This document shows, piece by piece, positions 25,426 through 33,475 of a stretch of DNA of 64,000 nucleotides (the stretch's first letter is position 1; the number at the start of each line of letters is the position of its first letter). The DNA comes from Nonomuraea fuscirosea. Lineage in GTDB: Bacteria; Actinomycetota; Actinomycetes; Streptosporangiales; Streptosporangiaceae. The notes under the pieces are model-generated. The model did not search any database. It was not told the DNA's origin and saw nothing but the letters and a program-made list of their open reading frames with translations. The DNA is taken from assembly GCF_003001935.1 (NCBI RefSeq), contig NZ_PVNG01000024.1, positions 124,001 to 188,000 on the forward strand, read 5' to 3'. The translations under genes and the position numbers were made by a program.

Positions 25426-26775
25426 TCAACCGACGATGACGCGTTCCTCGGGCAGTTCGTAGCGGCGGGTCCGTTGCTTCAGCGCGAGCGCCGAGCCCAG
25501 CGTGAGCGGCCCGATGCGGCCGATGAACATCAGCACGCTGAGCAGCACGTGCCCGGCCAGCCCCGTGTCCGCGGTGATGCCCGTGGACAGGCCGTTGGTG
25601 GCGAAGGCCGAGATGATCTCGAAGAGCACGCGATCGAAGCCGTACGGCGTGATGATGAGCATCAGCCAGGTCGCGAACGTCACCACGACGACGCCGAGCA
25701 TGCTGATGGACAGCGCCTGCCGCTGGGTCGCGGCGGGCAGGCGGCGATGGCCGATGTTGACGTGGCTCTCGCCGCGCAGCTCGGACCAGACCATGAACAG
25801 CAGAAAGCCGAGCGTGGTCACCTTGATGCCGCCGGCCGTGCCCGCGCTGCCGCCGCCGACGAACATCAGCACGTCGGTGAGCAGCCACGAGGACGGGTTC
25901 ATCTGGGCGATGTCGAGGGTGTTGAAGCCGCCCGAGCGCGGCATGACGGCGGTGAAGAAGGCCGCCAGCACCTTGTCGCCGTCGTTCAGCGGGCCCATCG
26001 TGGCGGGGTTGCGCCACTCGGTCATCAGGAACGCCAGCGTGCCGCCCGCGATCAGCACCGTGCTCAGGCCCACGGTGATGCGGGTCAGCAGGGACCAGCG
26101 GCGGGGACGGCGCCAGGCGCGCAGCAGTTCGAAGACGACGGGGAAGCCGAGCCCGCCGACGATCACGGCCAGCGCGATCGTGACGCAGATCCACGGATCG
26201 GTGACGTACCGCATCAGGTTGTCCGGCCACAGGGCGAAGCCGGCGTTGTTGAACGCCGACACCGCGTGGAAGGCGCCCAGGTAGGCCGCGCGGCCGAGCG
26301 GCTCGCCGTAGCCGACGGCGAAGCGGCCGGCCAGCACCACGGCGATGACGGCCTCGCAGGTCAGGCTGAACAGCACCACTTTGCGCAGCACGTGCCCCAG
26401 GTCGGAGGCGACCACGGACTTGGTCTCCAGCTGTGCGGACAGGCGGGCGCGCAGGCCCAGCCGGCCGGAGACGATGACCGTGATCACGGTGGCGAGCGTC
26501 ATGATGCCCAGGCCGCCCACCTGGATGAGCAGGGCGATGACGACCTCGCCGAAGATCGACCAGTGGGTCCCGGTGTCGACCACGACCAGGCCCGTCACGC
26601 AGACGGCGGACGTGGCGGTGAACAGCGCGGTGAGCCAGTGGGACGCGTCGCCTTCGGCGGTGGCCTGCGGGGTGGCGAGCAGGAGCGTGCCCACGAGCAC
26701 GGCGGCGCCGAACCCGGCGGCGATGACCACCGTGGGATGCCGGCCGCGTCCCGCCAGGGCGGGGCGGCGCGTCAT
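25426..26775 (-). CDS. TrkH/KtrB-type potassium uptake channel subunit
   Basis: 449 residues with the four membrane-pore-membrane repeats of the Trk/Ktr superfamily. The four selectivity-filter glycines can be placed in SAVCVTGLVV, SAFNNAGFAL, PRSGGFNTLD and SAFATNGLSTGI. GGGSAGTAGGIKVTTL is the flexible intramembrane loop region that gates the pore. It moves K+ (or Na+) across the cell membrane, normally with a cytoplasmic TrkA/KtrA gating ring, which is not encoded nearby. ATG 26775 has GGGAGGT four bases upstream; the longer frame above is noncoding. A second potassium system, kdp, lies at 56-63 kb. Confidence 0.9.
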   Translation of the reverse strand: MTRRPALAGRGRHPTVVIAAGFGAAVLVGTLLLATPQATAEGDASHWLTALFTATSAVCVTGLVVVDTGTHWSIFGEVVIALLIQVGGLGIMTLATVITVIVSGRLGLRARLSAQLETKSVVASDLGHVLRKVVLFSLTCEAVIAVVLAGRFAVGYGEPLGRAAYLGAFHAVSAFNNAGFALWPDNLMRYVTDPWICVTIALAVIVGGLGFPVVFELLRAWRRPRRWSLLTRITVGLSTVLIAGGTLAFLMTEWRNPATMGPLNDGDKVLAAFFTAVMPRSGGFNTLDIAQMNPSSWLLTDVLMFVGGGSAGTAGGIKVTTLGFLLFMVWSELRGESHVNIGHRRLPAATQRQALSISMLGVVVVTFATWLMLIITPYGFDRVLFEIISAFATNGLSTGITADTGLAGHVLLSVLMFIGRIGPLTLGSALALKQRTRRYELPEERVIVG

Positions 26776-27034
26776 CGCACCTCCCGCCGGCCGCACCGGC
26801 CGTCGTCGTCCATCGCAGAGCCTCCGTCGGGCTACCCGGCCAAGGACGCCGCCGACCAGCCTTCCCGGCACACCGGGCCATACCGTAGCGCAGGCTCGGG
26901 AGCCGCCGCCAGCGGTACCACCCCGGTGCCCGGCCGAGGGTGTGACCTGGGGTGACGGATGCAGGCGGGCGGATGGCAGAAGCTTGAGGTGTCCCTGCGG
27001 GCGGCGCGCCCGCGTGCTGGGCTGAAATGGGACC

Positions 27035-27658
27035 ATGTCTGATCTGCTCGACTCGGACCGGCTCCGCCCTGACCGTCCCGGCTCCGACCGTCCCGACTCT
27101 GACCGTCCCGGTTCTGATCTGCTCGGCTCTGATCTGCTCGGACGGGCCCGGGCCGAGCGCGCGGCTCCCGGCGCCGCGCTGGCACAGGACGCGGTGGAGA
27201 TCGTACGGGCGGCGCAGGCCATGGCCGGGCGCTTCGGACGCGGCGGCCGGCTGCTCGCCTTCGGCGCCCCGGCGGACGCGGCGCACGTGGCGGTGGAGTT
27301 CACCCATCCGGTGATCGTGGGCAAGCGCGCGCTGCCTGCGCTCGCGGTGGACGCCGTGCTGCTCCGCACCCTGGGCCGGCCCGAGGACATCGCGCTCGGC
27401 ATCGGCCCGCGTCTCGGCGGCGGAACGGTGCTCGACGGCGGCGATCCGGAGGGCGGCGGGCGTGGGCCGGGTGGTTCGGCCCTGGAGGTGGCGCGCGGGC
27501 TGGGGATGTCGACGGTCGTGCTCACCGGCCCCTCCGGCGGCGTCGCGGCCGATCACGTGCTGCTCGCGCGCGCCGAGGATCCCCTGATCGCCAGGGAACT
27601 GCACGTCACCACCTATCACCTGCTCTGGGAGCTGGTCCACGTGTTCCTGGAGGCCTAG
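27035..27658 (+). CDS. SIS-like protein of the hydrogenase accessory operon
   Basis: 207 residues. Residues 5-36 are repeated acidic/basic pentads (GSDRP, DSDRP, GSDLL) from a 15-bp repeat and are probably disordered. The rest resembles a sugar-isomerase (SIS) Rossmann domain: GGRLLAFGAPADAAHVAVEF and GMSTVVLTGPSGGVAADH, ending TTYHLLWELVHVFLE like GmhA/DiaA proteins. The Ser-Thr sugar-phosphate loop of active isomerases is weak (TGPSGG), so it may not be catalytic. It overlaps the next gene (TAGTG) and is the first of three co-directional genes (SIS, HypC-like, SIS) convergent with the main hyp operon. Role in hydrogenase maturation is inferred from context. Confidence 0.75.
   Translation: MSDLLDSDRLRPDRPGSDRPDSDRPGSDLLGSDLLGRARAERAAPGAALAQDAVEIVRAAQAMAGRFGRGGRLLAFGAPADAAHVAVEFTHPVIVGKRALPALAVDAVLLRTLGRPEDIALGIGPRLGGGTVLDGGDPEGGGRGPGGSALEVARGLGMSTVVLTGPSGGVAADHVLLARAEDPLIARELHVTTYHLLWELVHVFLEA
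27071..27145 (+). repeat. 15-bp tandem repeat, five copies
   Basis: Units start at 27071, 27086, 27101 (gaccgtcccg type) and 27116, 27131 (gatctgctcg type). They encode a pentad repeat at the protein's N-terminus. Confidence 0.9.
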
Positions 27659-27876
27659 TGAACGTTCCCGACGATCCCGCCGACGCCTGCGAGAGCTGCG
27701 TGACCTGCGGTGACGTCGCCGTGCCCGTACGGATCGCGCGGCTGCTGCCCGACGGGCTGGCGCTGGCCGACACCGGCGACGGCATCGAGGAGATCAGTGT
27801 GGCGCTCGTCGCGGCGCGGCCGGGCGACACCGTGCTCGTGCATGCCAAGGAGGCGATCGCGGTGGTGACGCGATGA
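27658..27876 (+). CDS. HypC/HupF-like hydrogenase assembly chaperone, divergent type
   Basis: 72 residues. The chain after residue 20 has HypC features: VPVRIARLLPDGLALADTG, EEISVALVAARPGDTVLVHAKEAIAVV. HypC works with HypD to build the Fe(CN)2CO centre, using a Cys right after the initiator Met. Here the N-terminus is MNVPDDPADACESCVTCGD: Cys2 is missing and a cluster of three cysteines near residues 11-17 replaces it. This may be a specialised HypC or a metal/cluster-binding relative; a canonical HypC is at 30.9 kb. GTG 27658 shares a base with the upstream stop, and its own stop overlaps the next ATG by four bases. Confidence 0.78.
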   Translation: MNVPDDPADACESCVTCGDVAVPVRIARLLPDGLALADTGDGIEEISVALVAARPGDTVLVHAKEAIAVVTR

Positions 27877-28472
27877 CCGGCACGCTGTACCCGTTCCTGC
27901 GCCGCGAGTCTCTGGACCTGACCGCGTCCACGGCGGCCAAGGCGCGCGAGAGCCTGGAGTTGCGGCTGCGCGTCCTGGACGAGCTCGGCCCCGGCCTGTC
28001 GGCGTGCGCGTCGGCCGTGGCGGCGGCGCTGGGCGGAGGCGGGCGGGTGTTCGCCTTCGGCAACGGCGGGAGCGGCACCGACGCCGAGTCCGTGGCGGGG
28101 CTGTTCGTCGAACGGGGTCTGCCGGCGATCTCGCTGGCCTGCGACTGCGCGCTGGTGACGGCGCTCGGCAACGACGTCGGCTTCGAGGTGGTCTTCGCCC
28201 GCCAGCTCACCGCGCTCGGCGGGCCCGGCGATGTGGCGCTGGCGCTGTCCACGAGTGGCGGCTCGGCCAACGTGCTGCGCGGGCTGGCCGAGGCCGGGCG
28301 GCTGGGCATGGTGACGATCGGGTTCGCCGGCTCGGGCGGCGGGCGGCTGGCCGCGGAAGGGCTGGCCGAGCACCTGTTCGTGGTGCCGTCGTCGTCGGTG
28401 CACCGCATCCAGGAGGCCCAGGCGACGCTGTACCACCTGCTCGCCGAACTGGTCGCGGCGCAGACACCGTGA
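27873..28472 (+). CDS. SIS-domain phosphosugar isomerase-like protein (GmhA/DiaA type)
   Basis: 199 residues, close in length to GmhA (sedoheptulose-7-phosphate isomerase) and DiaA. FAFGNGGSGTDAESVAGLF is the GmhA-like glycine loop (GNGGSAxDA), VALALSTSGGSANVL the Ser/Thr phosphate loop (SxSGxSxN), and HRIQEAQATLYHLLAELV the C-terminal helix carrying the conserved Gln/His. All substrate-binding parts seem intact, so an isomerase or sugar-phosphate sensor is likely. Why it sits with hydrogenase genes is not known; such genes recur in actinobacterial hydrogenase clusters to my knowledge. ATG overlaps the upstream stop (ATGA). Confidence 0.82.
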   Translation: MTGTLYPFLRRESLDLTASTAAKARESLELRLRVLDELGPGLSACASAVAAALGGGGRVFAFGNGGSGTDAESVAGLFVERGLPAISLACDCALVTALGNDVGFEVVFARQLTALGGPGDVALALSTSGGSANVLRGLAEAGRLGMVTIGFAGSGGGRLAAEGLAEHLFVVPSSSVHRIQEAQATLYHLLAELVAAQTP

Positions 28473-28589
28473 CGAGGCTCGCCTGGCACGCGGCCGGCGG
28501 CCGGTCGCGCCGCCCGGTCTCCAGCGAACGGGGGACGGCCGGCCGCCCGAGCTCCACGGACGCGCGGTGGTGAATCGCCGGGTGGAATG

Positions 28590-29684
28590 TCAGCAGATGC
28601 GCGGCAGGGGGTCCCCGACCAGGATCTCGACGACGCGGGTGCCGCCGACGGCGGTGCGGAGCAGGACCATGGCGGCGGGCTCCGGGGCTACGGTGCCGAT
28701 GATCGCGGCCTGCTCGCCCAGCGGGTGGGCGCGCAGCGCGTCCAGGGCGCGGGTGGCGTGGTCGCCGTCCACGACAGCCACGAAACGGCCCTCGCAGGCC
28801 ACGTAGAGCGGGTCGAGGCCGAGCAGCTCGCAGACGCCGGTCACCTCCGGGCGTACGGGGATCGCCGCCTCCTCCAGCACCACGGCCACGTTCGAGGCGG
28901 CGGCGACCTCGTTCAGCACCGTGGCCACTCCGCCGCGCGTGGCGTCGCGCAGGGTCCTGACCCGCCCGCCGGGCAGGGCGTCCAGCAGCCCGGCGACGAC
29001 GCCGTGCAGCGGCGCGGTGTCGGAGACGATCGCGGCCTCGATGTCGAAGTCGCCCCTGGCCAGCATGACGGCGGCGCCGTGGGCGCCGATCGGGCCGGAG
29101 ACGAGGACCGCGTCGCCGGGCCGCGCGGCGGCGGACGAGAGCGTGACGGGCCGTTCGATGATGCCGACGCCGGTGGTGGTGATGTAGCAGCCGTCGGCGC
29201 GGCCCCGCTGGACGACCTTGGTGTCGCCGGTGACGATCTCCACCTCGGCGGCGGCAGCCGCGGCGGCCATGGAGGCGGCGATCCTGCGCAGGTCCTCGAC
29301 CGGCAGGCCCTCCTCCAGGATGAACCCGGCCGACAGGTACCGCGGGCGGGCGCCGCACATGGCCAGGTCGTTCACGGTGCCGTTCACGGCCAGGTCGCCG
29401 ATGTCGCCGCCGGGGAAGAACAGCGGGGAGACGACGTACGAGTCGGTGGTGAAGGCGAGGTTGACCCGCACGCCCTCCTCGCCCGCGCCGAGCCGCAGGG
29501 TGGCGCCGTCCTCCAGCGGTTCGAGCAGCGGGTTGCGGAACGCGTCCAGGAAGACGGCCTGCACCAGCGTCTGCGTGGCCCGGCCTCCCGAGCCGTGGGC
29601 GAGCGTGATGCGCTCCTCCCTGACGACCGGCCGGCGCCGCCTGGCCCGCTCGATCCGATCGAGCACCTGCTGTTCCGTGCTCAC
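28590..29684 (-). CDS. hypE: Hydrogenase maturation protein HypE
   Basis: 364 residues. HypE converts a carbamoyl group on its C-terminal Cys into the cyanide ligand of the NiFe site, using ATP. ERITLAHGSGGRATQTLV near the start, LAFTTDSYVVSPLFFPGGDIGDLAVNGT (shown in part) and TLRDATRGGVATVLNE are the PurM-like ATP-binding motifs, and the protein ends PRIC with the reactive cysteine last, as in active HypE. GTG 29684. HypF, which supplies the carbamoyl group, is not in the window. Last gene of the minus-strand hydrogenase operon; convergent with the SIS operon. Confidence 0.95.
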   Translation of the reverse strand: MSTEQQVLDRIERARRRRPVVREERITLAHGSGGRATQTLVQAVFLDAFRNPLLEPLEDGATLRLGAGEEGVRVNLAFTTDSYVVSPLFFPGGDIGDLAVNGTVNDLAMCGARPRYLSAGFILEEGLPVEDLRRIAASMAAAAAAAEVEIVTGDTKVVQRGRADGCYITTTGVGIIERPVTLSSAAARPGDAVLVSGPIGAHGAAVMLARGDFDIEAAIVSDTAPLHGVVAGLLDALPGGRVRTLRDATRGGVATVLNEVAAASNVAVVLEEAAIPVRPEVTGVCELLGLDPLYVACEGRFVAVVDGDHATRALDALRAHPLGEQAAIIGTVAPEPAAMVLLRTAVGGTRVVEILVGDPLPRIC

Positions 29685-29746
29685 GCGCGGCTCACCCTTC
29701 CCTCGCTGCCGGCCACCTGCCGTTCTGCGGTCACGCGCGGCTCACC
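29681..29746 (-). repeat. 16-bp exact direct repeat, 50 bases apart, at the hypE/hypD junction
   Basis: tcacgcgcggctcacc occurs at 29681-29696 (over the hypE start) and 29731-29746 (over the hypD stop), with related flanks, so the junction was partly duplicated. Confidence 0.9.
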
Positions 29747-30876
29747 TCCCGCTCGCCGGCCGGGCCGCGCGTCCTGTCGCGGGTGAAGCGGCCGAAGTTG
29801 TAGTACGCGGCGCAGGCGCCCTCCGAGGAGACCATGCACGTCCCGATCGGCGTCTCCGGCGTGCAGGCGGTGCCGAACACCTTGCACTCCCAGGGCTTGA
29901 GCACGCCCTTCAGCACCTCGCCGCACTGGCACGAGCGCGGGTCGGCGACGCGTATCCCGGGCAGGTCGAAGACGCGCTCGGCGTCGAAGGCCGCGTACTC
30001 CTCGGCCATGGCCAGCGCCGAGTGGGCGATGAAGCCCAGCCCGCGCCACTCGAAGTGCGGCCGCAGCCGCATCACCCGCCCGATCGCCTCCAGCGCGACC
30101 GGGTTGCCCTGCCAGGGCACCACCCGCGCGTACTGGTTCTCCACCTCGCACCGCCCCTCGGCGAGCTGGCCGAGCAGCATGTGCACCGAGGTCAGGATGT
30201 CCACCGGCTCGAAACCCGCCACGACCAGCGGCTTGCGGTAGTCGCGGGCGATGAACGCGTACGGCTCGCAGCCGATCACCGCCGACACGTGGCCGGGGCC
30301 GATGAAGCCGTCCAGCCGCAGGTCCGGCGAGTCGAGAATGGCCTTGATCGCCGGAATGATCATGACGTGGTTGCAGAAGACGGAGAAGTTCGGCACGCCC
30401 TCCGCCGCCGCCCGCAGCACGGTCATCGCGGTGGACGGCGCGGTGGTCTCGAAGCCGATGGCCATGAAGACGACCCGGCGGTCCGGGTTCTCCTTGGCGA
30501 TCTTGAGCGCGTCGAGCGGTGAGTACACCATCCGGATGTCCGCCCCCGCCGCCTTGGCGCCCAGGAAGGATCCGGTGCCGCCGGGCACGCGCAGCAGGTC
30601 GCCGAACGAGGTCATGATCACGCCGGGCTGCCCGGCGATGTGGGTGGCGTCGTCCACCCGGCCCATCGGGATCACGCACACCGGGCAGCCGGGCCCGTGG
30701 ACCAGCGAAACCTCCGGCGGCAGGTGGTCCTCCAGCCCGTGCTTGTAGATGGTGTGCGTGTGGCCGCCGCACACCTCCATGAACGCGTACGTCCGTCCCG
30801 GACGGCACCGTGCCGCGATCCCGGCGGCCAGGGCGCGCGCCCGGTCCGCGTCGCGGTACTCATCGACGAAGCGCAT
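29731..30876 (-). CDS. hypD: Hydrogenase maturation protein HypD
   Basis: 381 residues. HypD is the iron-sulfur scaffold that, with HypC, carries the Fe(CN)2CO unit. Signatures present: MEVCGGHTHTIYKHGLE (catalytic Cys), HGPGCPVCVIP (CxxC), GFETTAPSTAM, and cysteines of the 4Fe-4S site in DPRSCQCGEVLKG, ECKVFG and CMVSSEGACAAYY. ATG 30876 has GGAGG four bases upstream. It follows hypC directly on the same strand with a short gap, consistent with one operon. Confidence 0.96.
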   Translation of the reverse strand: MRFVDEYRDADRARALAAGIAARCRPGRTYAFMEVCGGHTHTIYKHGLEDHLPPEVSLVHGPGCPVCVIPMGRVDDATHIAGQPGVIMTSFGDLLRVPGGTGSFLGAKAAGADIRMVYSPLDALKIAKENPDRRVVFMAIGFETTAPSTAMTVLRAAAEGVPNFSVFCNHVMIIPAIKAILDSPDLRLDGFIGPGHVSAVIGCEPYAFIARDYRKPLVVAGFEPVDILTSVHMLLGQLAEGRCEVENQYARVVPWQGNPVALEAIGRVMRLRPHFEWRGLGFIAHSALAMAEEYAAFDAERVFDLPGIRVADPRSCQCGEVLKGVLKPWECKVFGTACTPETPIGTCMVSSEGACAAYYNFGRFTRDRTRGPAGEREVSRA

Positions 30877-30885
30877 GTGCCCTCC

Positions 30886-31158
30886 TCAGGTGATGTCCGA
30901 CGCGCGCAACGCGTCGATCTCGTCCTCGTACGGCTGCCCGAGCCCTTCCAGGTACGCCAGCACGGCCTGCGCCTCGTCCTCGGAGATCTTGGACAGCGCG
31001 AACCCCACGTGCACGAGGACCCAGTCGCCAGGGTTCAGCTCCTGGCCTTCGAGCAGCCCGATGTTGACGCGTCGCCGTACCCCGCTGACCTCGACCAGGG
31101 CCAGGTCGTCGTGCCCGCCGGCCGGGCCGACCAGCTCACCGGGAATGCCCAGGCACAT
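30886..31158 (-). CDS. hypC: Hydrogenase maturation chaperone HypC (canonical)
   Basis: 90 residues. MCLGIPGELV is the family start with the essential Cys2, then RRRVNIGLLEGQELNPGDWVLVHVGFALSKISEDEA, quoted here only as the typical GDWVLVHVGFAL core. It partners HypD and delivers the Fe(CN)2CO group to the large subunit. The gene starts inside the 3' end of hypA (23-base overlap), so translation is coupled. A second, divergent HypC is at 27.7 kb. Confidence 0.96.
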   Translation of the reverse strand: MCLGIPGELVGPAGGHDDLALVEVSGVRRRVNIGLLEGQELNPGDWVLVHVGFALSKISEDEAQAVLAYLEGLGQPYEDEIDALRASDIT

Positions 31159-31507
31159 CGGCCGCCGTCCCCTCGCCGCCGAACCAGACCGACTCCAGCA
31201 CCAGCTCGTCCCCGCCGCTGACGCTCACGTCGCCGCTGCCGCAGGCCGGGCACGCGGCCAGCGTGTCCATCGACTCCGAGCGCCCGCCGCAGGCCACGCA
31301 CTCGATCGTGGCCGGCACGATGATCAGATCGATCACCGCGTCCTGCGCGGACGTTCCCGCGGCGGCCATGGTGAACGCCTGCCCGAACGCCTCCTCCACG
31401 ACCGCGTGCCTGGCTCCCACGCGTACCCGGGCCGAGGCCACCGGCCGGCCCGCCGCCTGGCTGTGGATCAGATCGACGAGTCCCTCGCACAGCCCGATCT
31501 CGTGCAC
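31136..31507 (-). CDS. hypA: Hydrogenase nickel incorporation protein HypA
   Basis: 123 residues. MHE at the start is the nickel-binding motif (His2) and CVACGG...CPACGS is the four-cysteine zinc site (about residues 74-94). HypA passes nickel to the hydrogenase large subunit, normally with the GTPase HypB, which is not in this window. Start GTG 31507 directly abuts the stop of the upstream microprotein gene; GGAG lies about ten bases upstream, inside that gene. The 3' end overlaps hypC. Confidence 0.95.
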   Translation of the reverse strand: MHEIGLCEGLVDLIHSQAAGRPVASARVRVGARHAVVEEAFGQAFTMAAAGTSAQDAVIDLIIVPATIECVACGGRSESMDTLAACPACGSGDVSVSGGDELVLESVWFGGEGTAADVPGHSR

Positions 31508-31615
31508 CTACATCCGCTCCATCCTGATGTACCGGCGGATCTCCGGCCACTGGTGGACCACGATCGCCGCCAGCCCGCAGAGCAGGAGCAACCGCACCAT
31601 CCGCGATTTCCACAT
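31508..31615 (-). CDS. 35-residue membrane microprotein of the hydrogenase operon (DUF6893-like)
   Basis: A 35-residue reading frame, too short for most ORF tracks, fills the space between the endopeptidase and hypA genes. It opens MWKSRMVRLLLLCGLAA, continues as a single hydrophobic helix, and ends with a basic WPEIRRYIRMERM-type tail. ATG 31615 has GAGGTGA about six bases upstream, and the stop abuts the hypA GTG. Similar one-helix small proteins (DUF6893) accompany this hydrogenase type to my knowledge. A single-pass peptide could anchor or assemble the soluble enzyme at the membrane; that is inference. Confidence 0.72.
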   Translation of the reverse strand: MWKSRMVRLLLLCGLAAIVVHQWPEIRRYIRMERM

Positions 31616-31626
31616 GCCACGTCACC

Positions 31627-32484
31627 TCATCCGTGAGCACGATCGCGGCAGCCCCGTCCGGCGCTTTCCGCAATCATTTCCATAACCAGGGCATTCACCA
31701 GGCTCGCCGCCTCCGGGACGGCGACCTGGACGGGGGCGCTCAGCTCGTACAGCGCCTCGGCCGCGCTTGCCGGCTCGCAGCACACGATCCGGATCAGGCG
31801 GGGCACCGGGCCCAGCTCCGCGGCCAGCCGCAGCACCTTGACCGGGTCCATGCCGTGCGTCTCCAGCGGCTGCCCGCCGCCGCCGGCGGGCGCTCCCGAC
31901 GTTTCCCGCTGTCCGGGGGCCGCGTGCTCTGCCGGCTCTGTGGGCTCTGTGGGGTCGAGGACGGTGAGCGTGCCCGGCGGCTCGCCGCGCGGGGACGCGT
32001 CGACGAGGATCACGGCGTCGTAGTCGCGTTGCAGCGCGTAGACCAGGTCCATGCCGCGGATGCCGAAGTCCACGACGTCGACGCCGGGCGTGCGGGGTGC
32101 GGCCGACAGGTGGCGGGCCACCTCGACGCCGAAGCCGTCGTCGCCCAGGAAGACGTTGCCGATCCCGGCCACCAGGACGCGGCACGCCCGCTCGCCGAGC
32201 GGCTCGATCTCGTCGGCCGCGTAGAAGAAGCGGTGGCCGGGAAGCCGGGCCTCGCCCAGGTCCCTGCCGGGGTCGTCGTCCACGGTGACGGCGAAGTGGA
32301 ACGCGCCCTCCTCGTCCTGCTCGACCGCCTCCACCACGCCCTCCCTGCCCGTCAGGACCAGGTCGAGCACGTCGGCGGTGCCCCTCGGGCGCAGCCGTAC
32401 CCGGCTGCCCGCGCGCACCTCGACCCCGTCCACGACCACCTCGGCGGGGCCGCGCCCCTCCATCCGGGTCCAGAAGTCACCCAT
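31627..32484 (-). CDS. Hydrogenase maturation endopeptidase with N-terminal extension
   Basis: 285 residues. The second half (about 102-275) is the HycI/HupD-type peptidase: VLVAGIGNVFLGDDGFGVEVAR (Asp/Glu nickel ligand), DFGIRGMDLVYAL and LVDASPRGEPPG. It removes the C-terminal tail of the large subunit after nickel insertion. The first 100 residues form an extra domain (GSRVRLRPRGTADVLDLVLTG, GREGVVEAVEQDEEG) resembling a small beta-barrel and typical of proteases in actinobacterial clusters. A Pro/Gly linker with PTEPTEPAEH interrupts the peptidase region. ATG 32484. Confidence 0.9.
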   Translation of the reverse strand: MGDFWTRMEGRGPAEVVVDGVEVRAGSRVRLRPRGTADVLDLVLTGREGVVEAVEQDEEGAFHFAVTVDDDPGRDLGEARLPGHRFFYAADEIEPLGERACRVLVAGIGNVFLGDDGFGVEVARHLSAAPRTPGVDVVDFGIRGMDLVYALQRDYDAVILVDASPRGEPPGTLTVLDPTEPTEPAEHAAPGQRETSGAPAGGGGQPLETHGMDPVKVLRLAAELGPVPRLIRIVCCEPASAAEALYELSAPVQVAVPEAASLVNALVMEMIAESAGRGCRDRAHG

Positions 32485-32514
32485 GTGTCCCTCCCCCTTC
32501 CACCGGCCGGACGC

Positions 32515-33471
32515 TCATCCCGCCGGGCCTCTGCCGCGCCAGGCGCCGCTCAGGCGCATGAGCTCCTCCTGGGTGAGCGCCGCGCAGCGGTCGAGGATCT
32601 CGCGGGCGCGCGGGTCGCCGGCCCGGATCTCCTCCCGTTCCCCGTCGCTCAGCGCCAGCACGCAGAGGGTGAGGAGCTGGTCGATCTCGGTCGCGTCGAA
32701 CAGGTCACCGGGGCTCTCCGGCGCGATCTGCGGCTGGTCGTACAGGATGATCGGCGCCGACAGCACGGTGCGCAGGTCCTCCCCCGCCAGCACCGGCCAC
32801 AGGCCGTCGTTGCGGCAGGTTTCGGCGTGCTCGCGCAGGTCCGGCGGCGGGTCCGTCTGGGAGACGAAACGCCCCTCAGGCGCGTGCAGGACGACGTGCG
32901 CGGACACCAGCGTGCGGGCCATCGTCTCCTCCCGCGTCCCGCCCGGCTGCCACGGCGTGGTGTTGACGACGTCGGCCGTCACCCGGAAGAGCCGCGGCCC
33001 CAGCCGCTCGGCGCGCACCTCGACCTGCCCGCGCAACGCCTCCCACCGGCGCAGCACCCCCGCCCCGAGCTCCTGCCCCGCCTCGCGATCCTCCATCTCC
33101 GCGCGGTCGCCTACCGTGCGTTCCTCGCCCGCCGCGATGTCGATGCGGGCCAGGGCCGGGCCGCCGCCGAGCGTGAGCTCCGGTACGCGTACCTCGCGCT
33201 CGCGGGCCTCCTCGCCCCGACCGGCCGCGCCGATCCTGGCCACGACGTGCAGGAACCGTACCGACACCGCGACGGCGGCGCCGGGATCGGCCTCGACCAG
33301 GCACTCGGTACGGATCCGCGACCGGTCGCCGCACCCCTCCGGATGGACGCCGCCGATCGTCCAGCGGTGCCGGTTCTTCAGCGCGGACTCGCGGTAGGGC
33401 CACAGCAGATAGCCCTCGTAGAGCACCGCCCGCGCGATCCGCCCGACGTGGTCCAGCCCGCCGTCCGTCAT
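32515..33471 (-). CDS. Conserved hydrogenase-cluster protein of unknown function (318 aa)
   Basis: 318 residues, soluble, no signal peptide or membrane segment. The start, GRIARAVLYEGYLLWPYRES and KNRHRWTIGGVHPEG, is distinctive; the middle is beta-rich (VEVRAERLGPRLFRVTADV, RTLVSAHVVLHAPEG) and the C-terminus helical with LTQEELMRLSG. I recognise no characterised domain. Genes like this accompany group 1h hydrogenases in actinobacteria, so a maturation or electron-transfer accessory role is likely but unproven. ATG 33471 lies five bases from the preceding stop, so translation is probably coupled. Confidence 0.75.
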   Translation of the reverse strand: MTDGGLDHVGRIARAVLYEGYLLWPYRESALKNRHRWTIGGVHPEGCGDRSRIRTECLVEADPGAAVAVSVRFLHVVARIGAAGRGEEAREREVRVPELTLGGGPALARIDIAAGEERTVGDRAEMEDREAGQELGAGVLRRWEALRGQVEVRAERLGPRLFRVTADVVNTTPWQPGGTREETMARTLVSAHVVLHAPEGRFVSQTDPPPDLREHAETCRNDGLWPVLAGEDLRTVLSAPIILYDQPQIAPESPGDLFDATEIDQLLTLCVLALSDGEREEIRAGDPRAREILDRCAALTQEELMRLSGAWRGRGPAG

Positions 33472-33475
33472 GACA

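Noticed and set aside
27071-27145. Possible CRISPR-like repeat
   Set aside because: Units are 15 bp, tandem, in frame, with no spacers or cas genes. The same applies to all other arrays listed.
32515-33471. Calling the 318-residue protein a HypX or formyl-transferase
   Set aside because: No formyl-transferase or enoyl-CoA hydratase motif was seen, so the function is left open.
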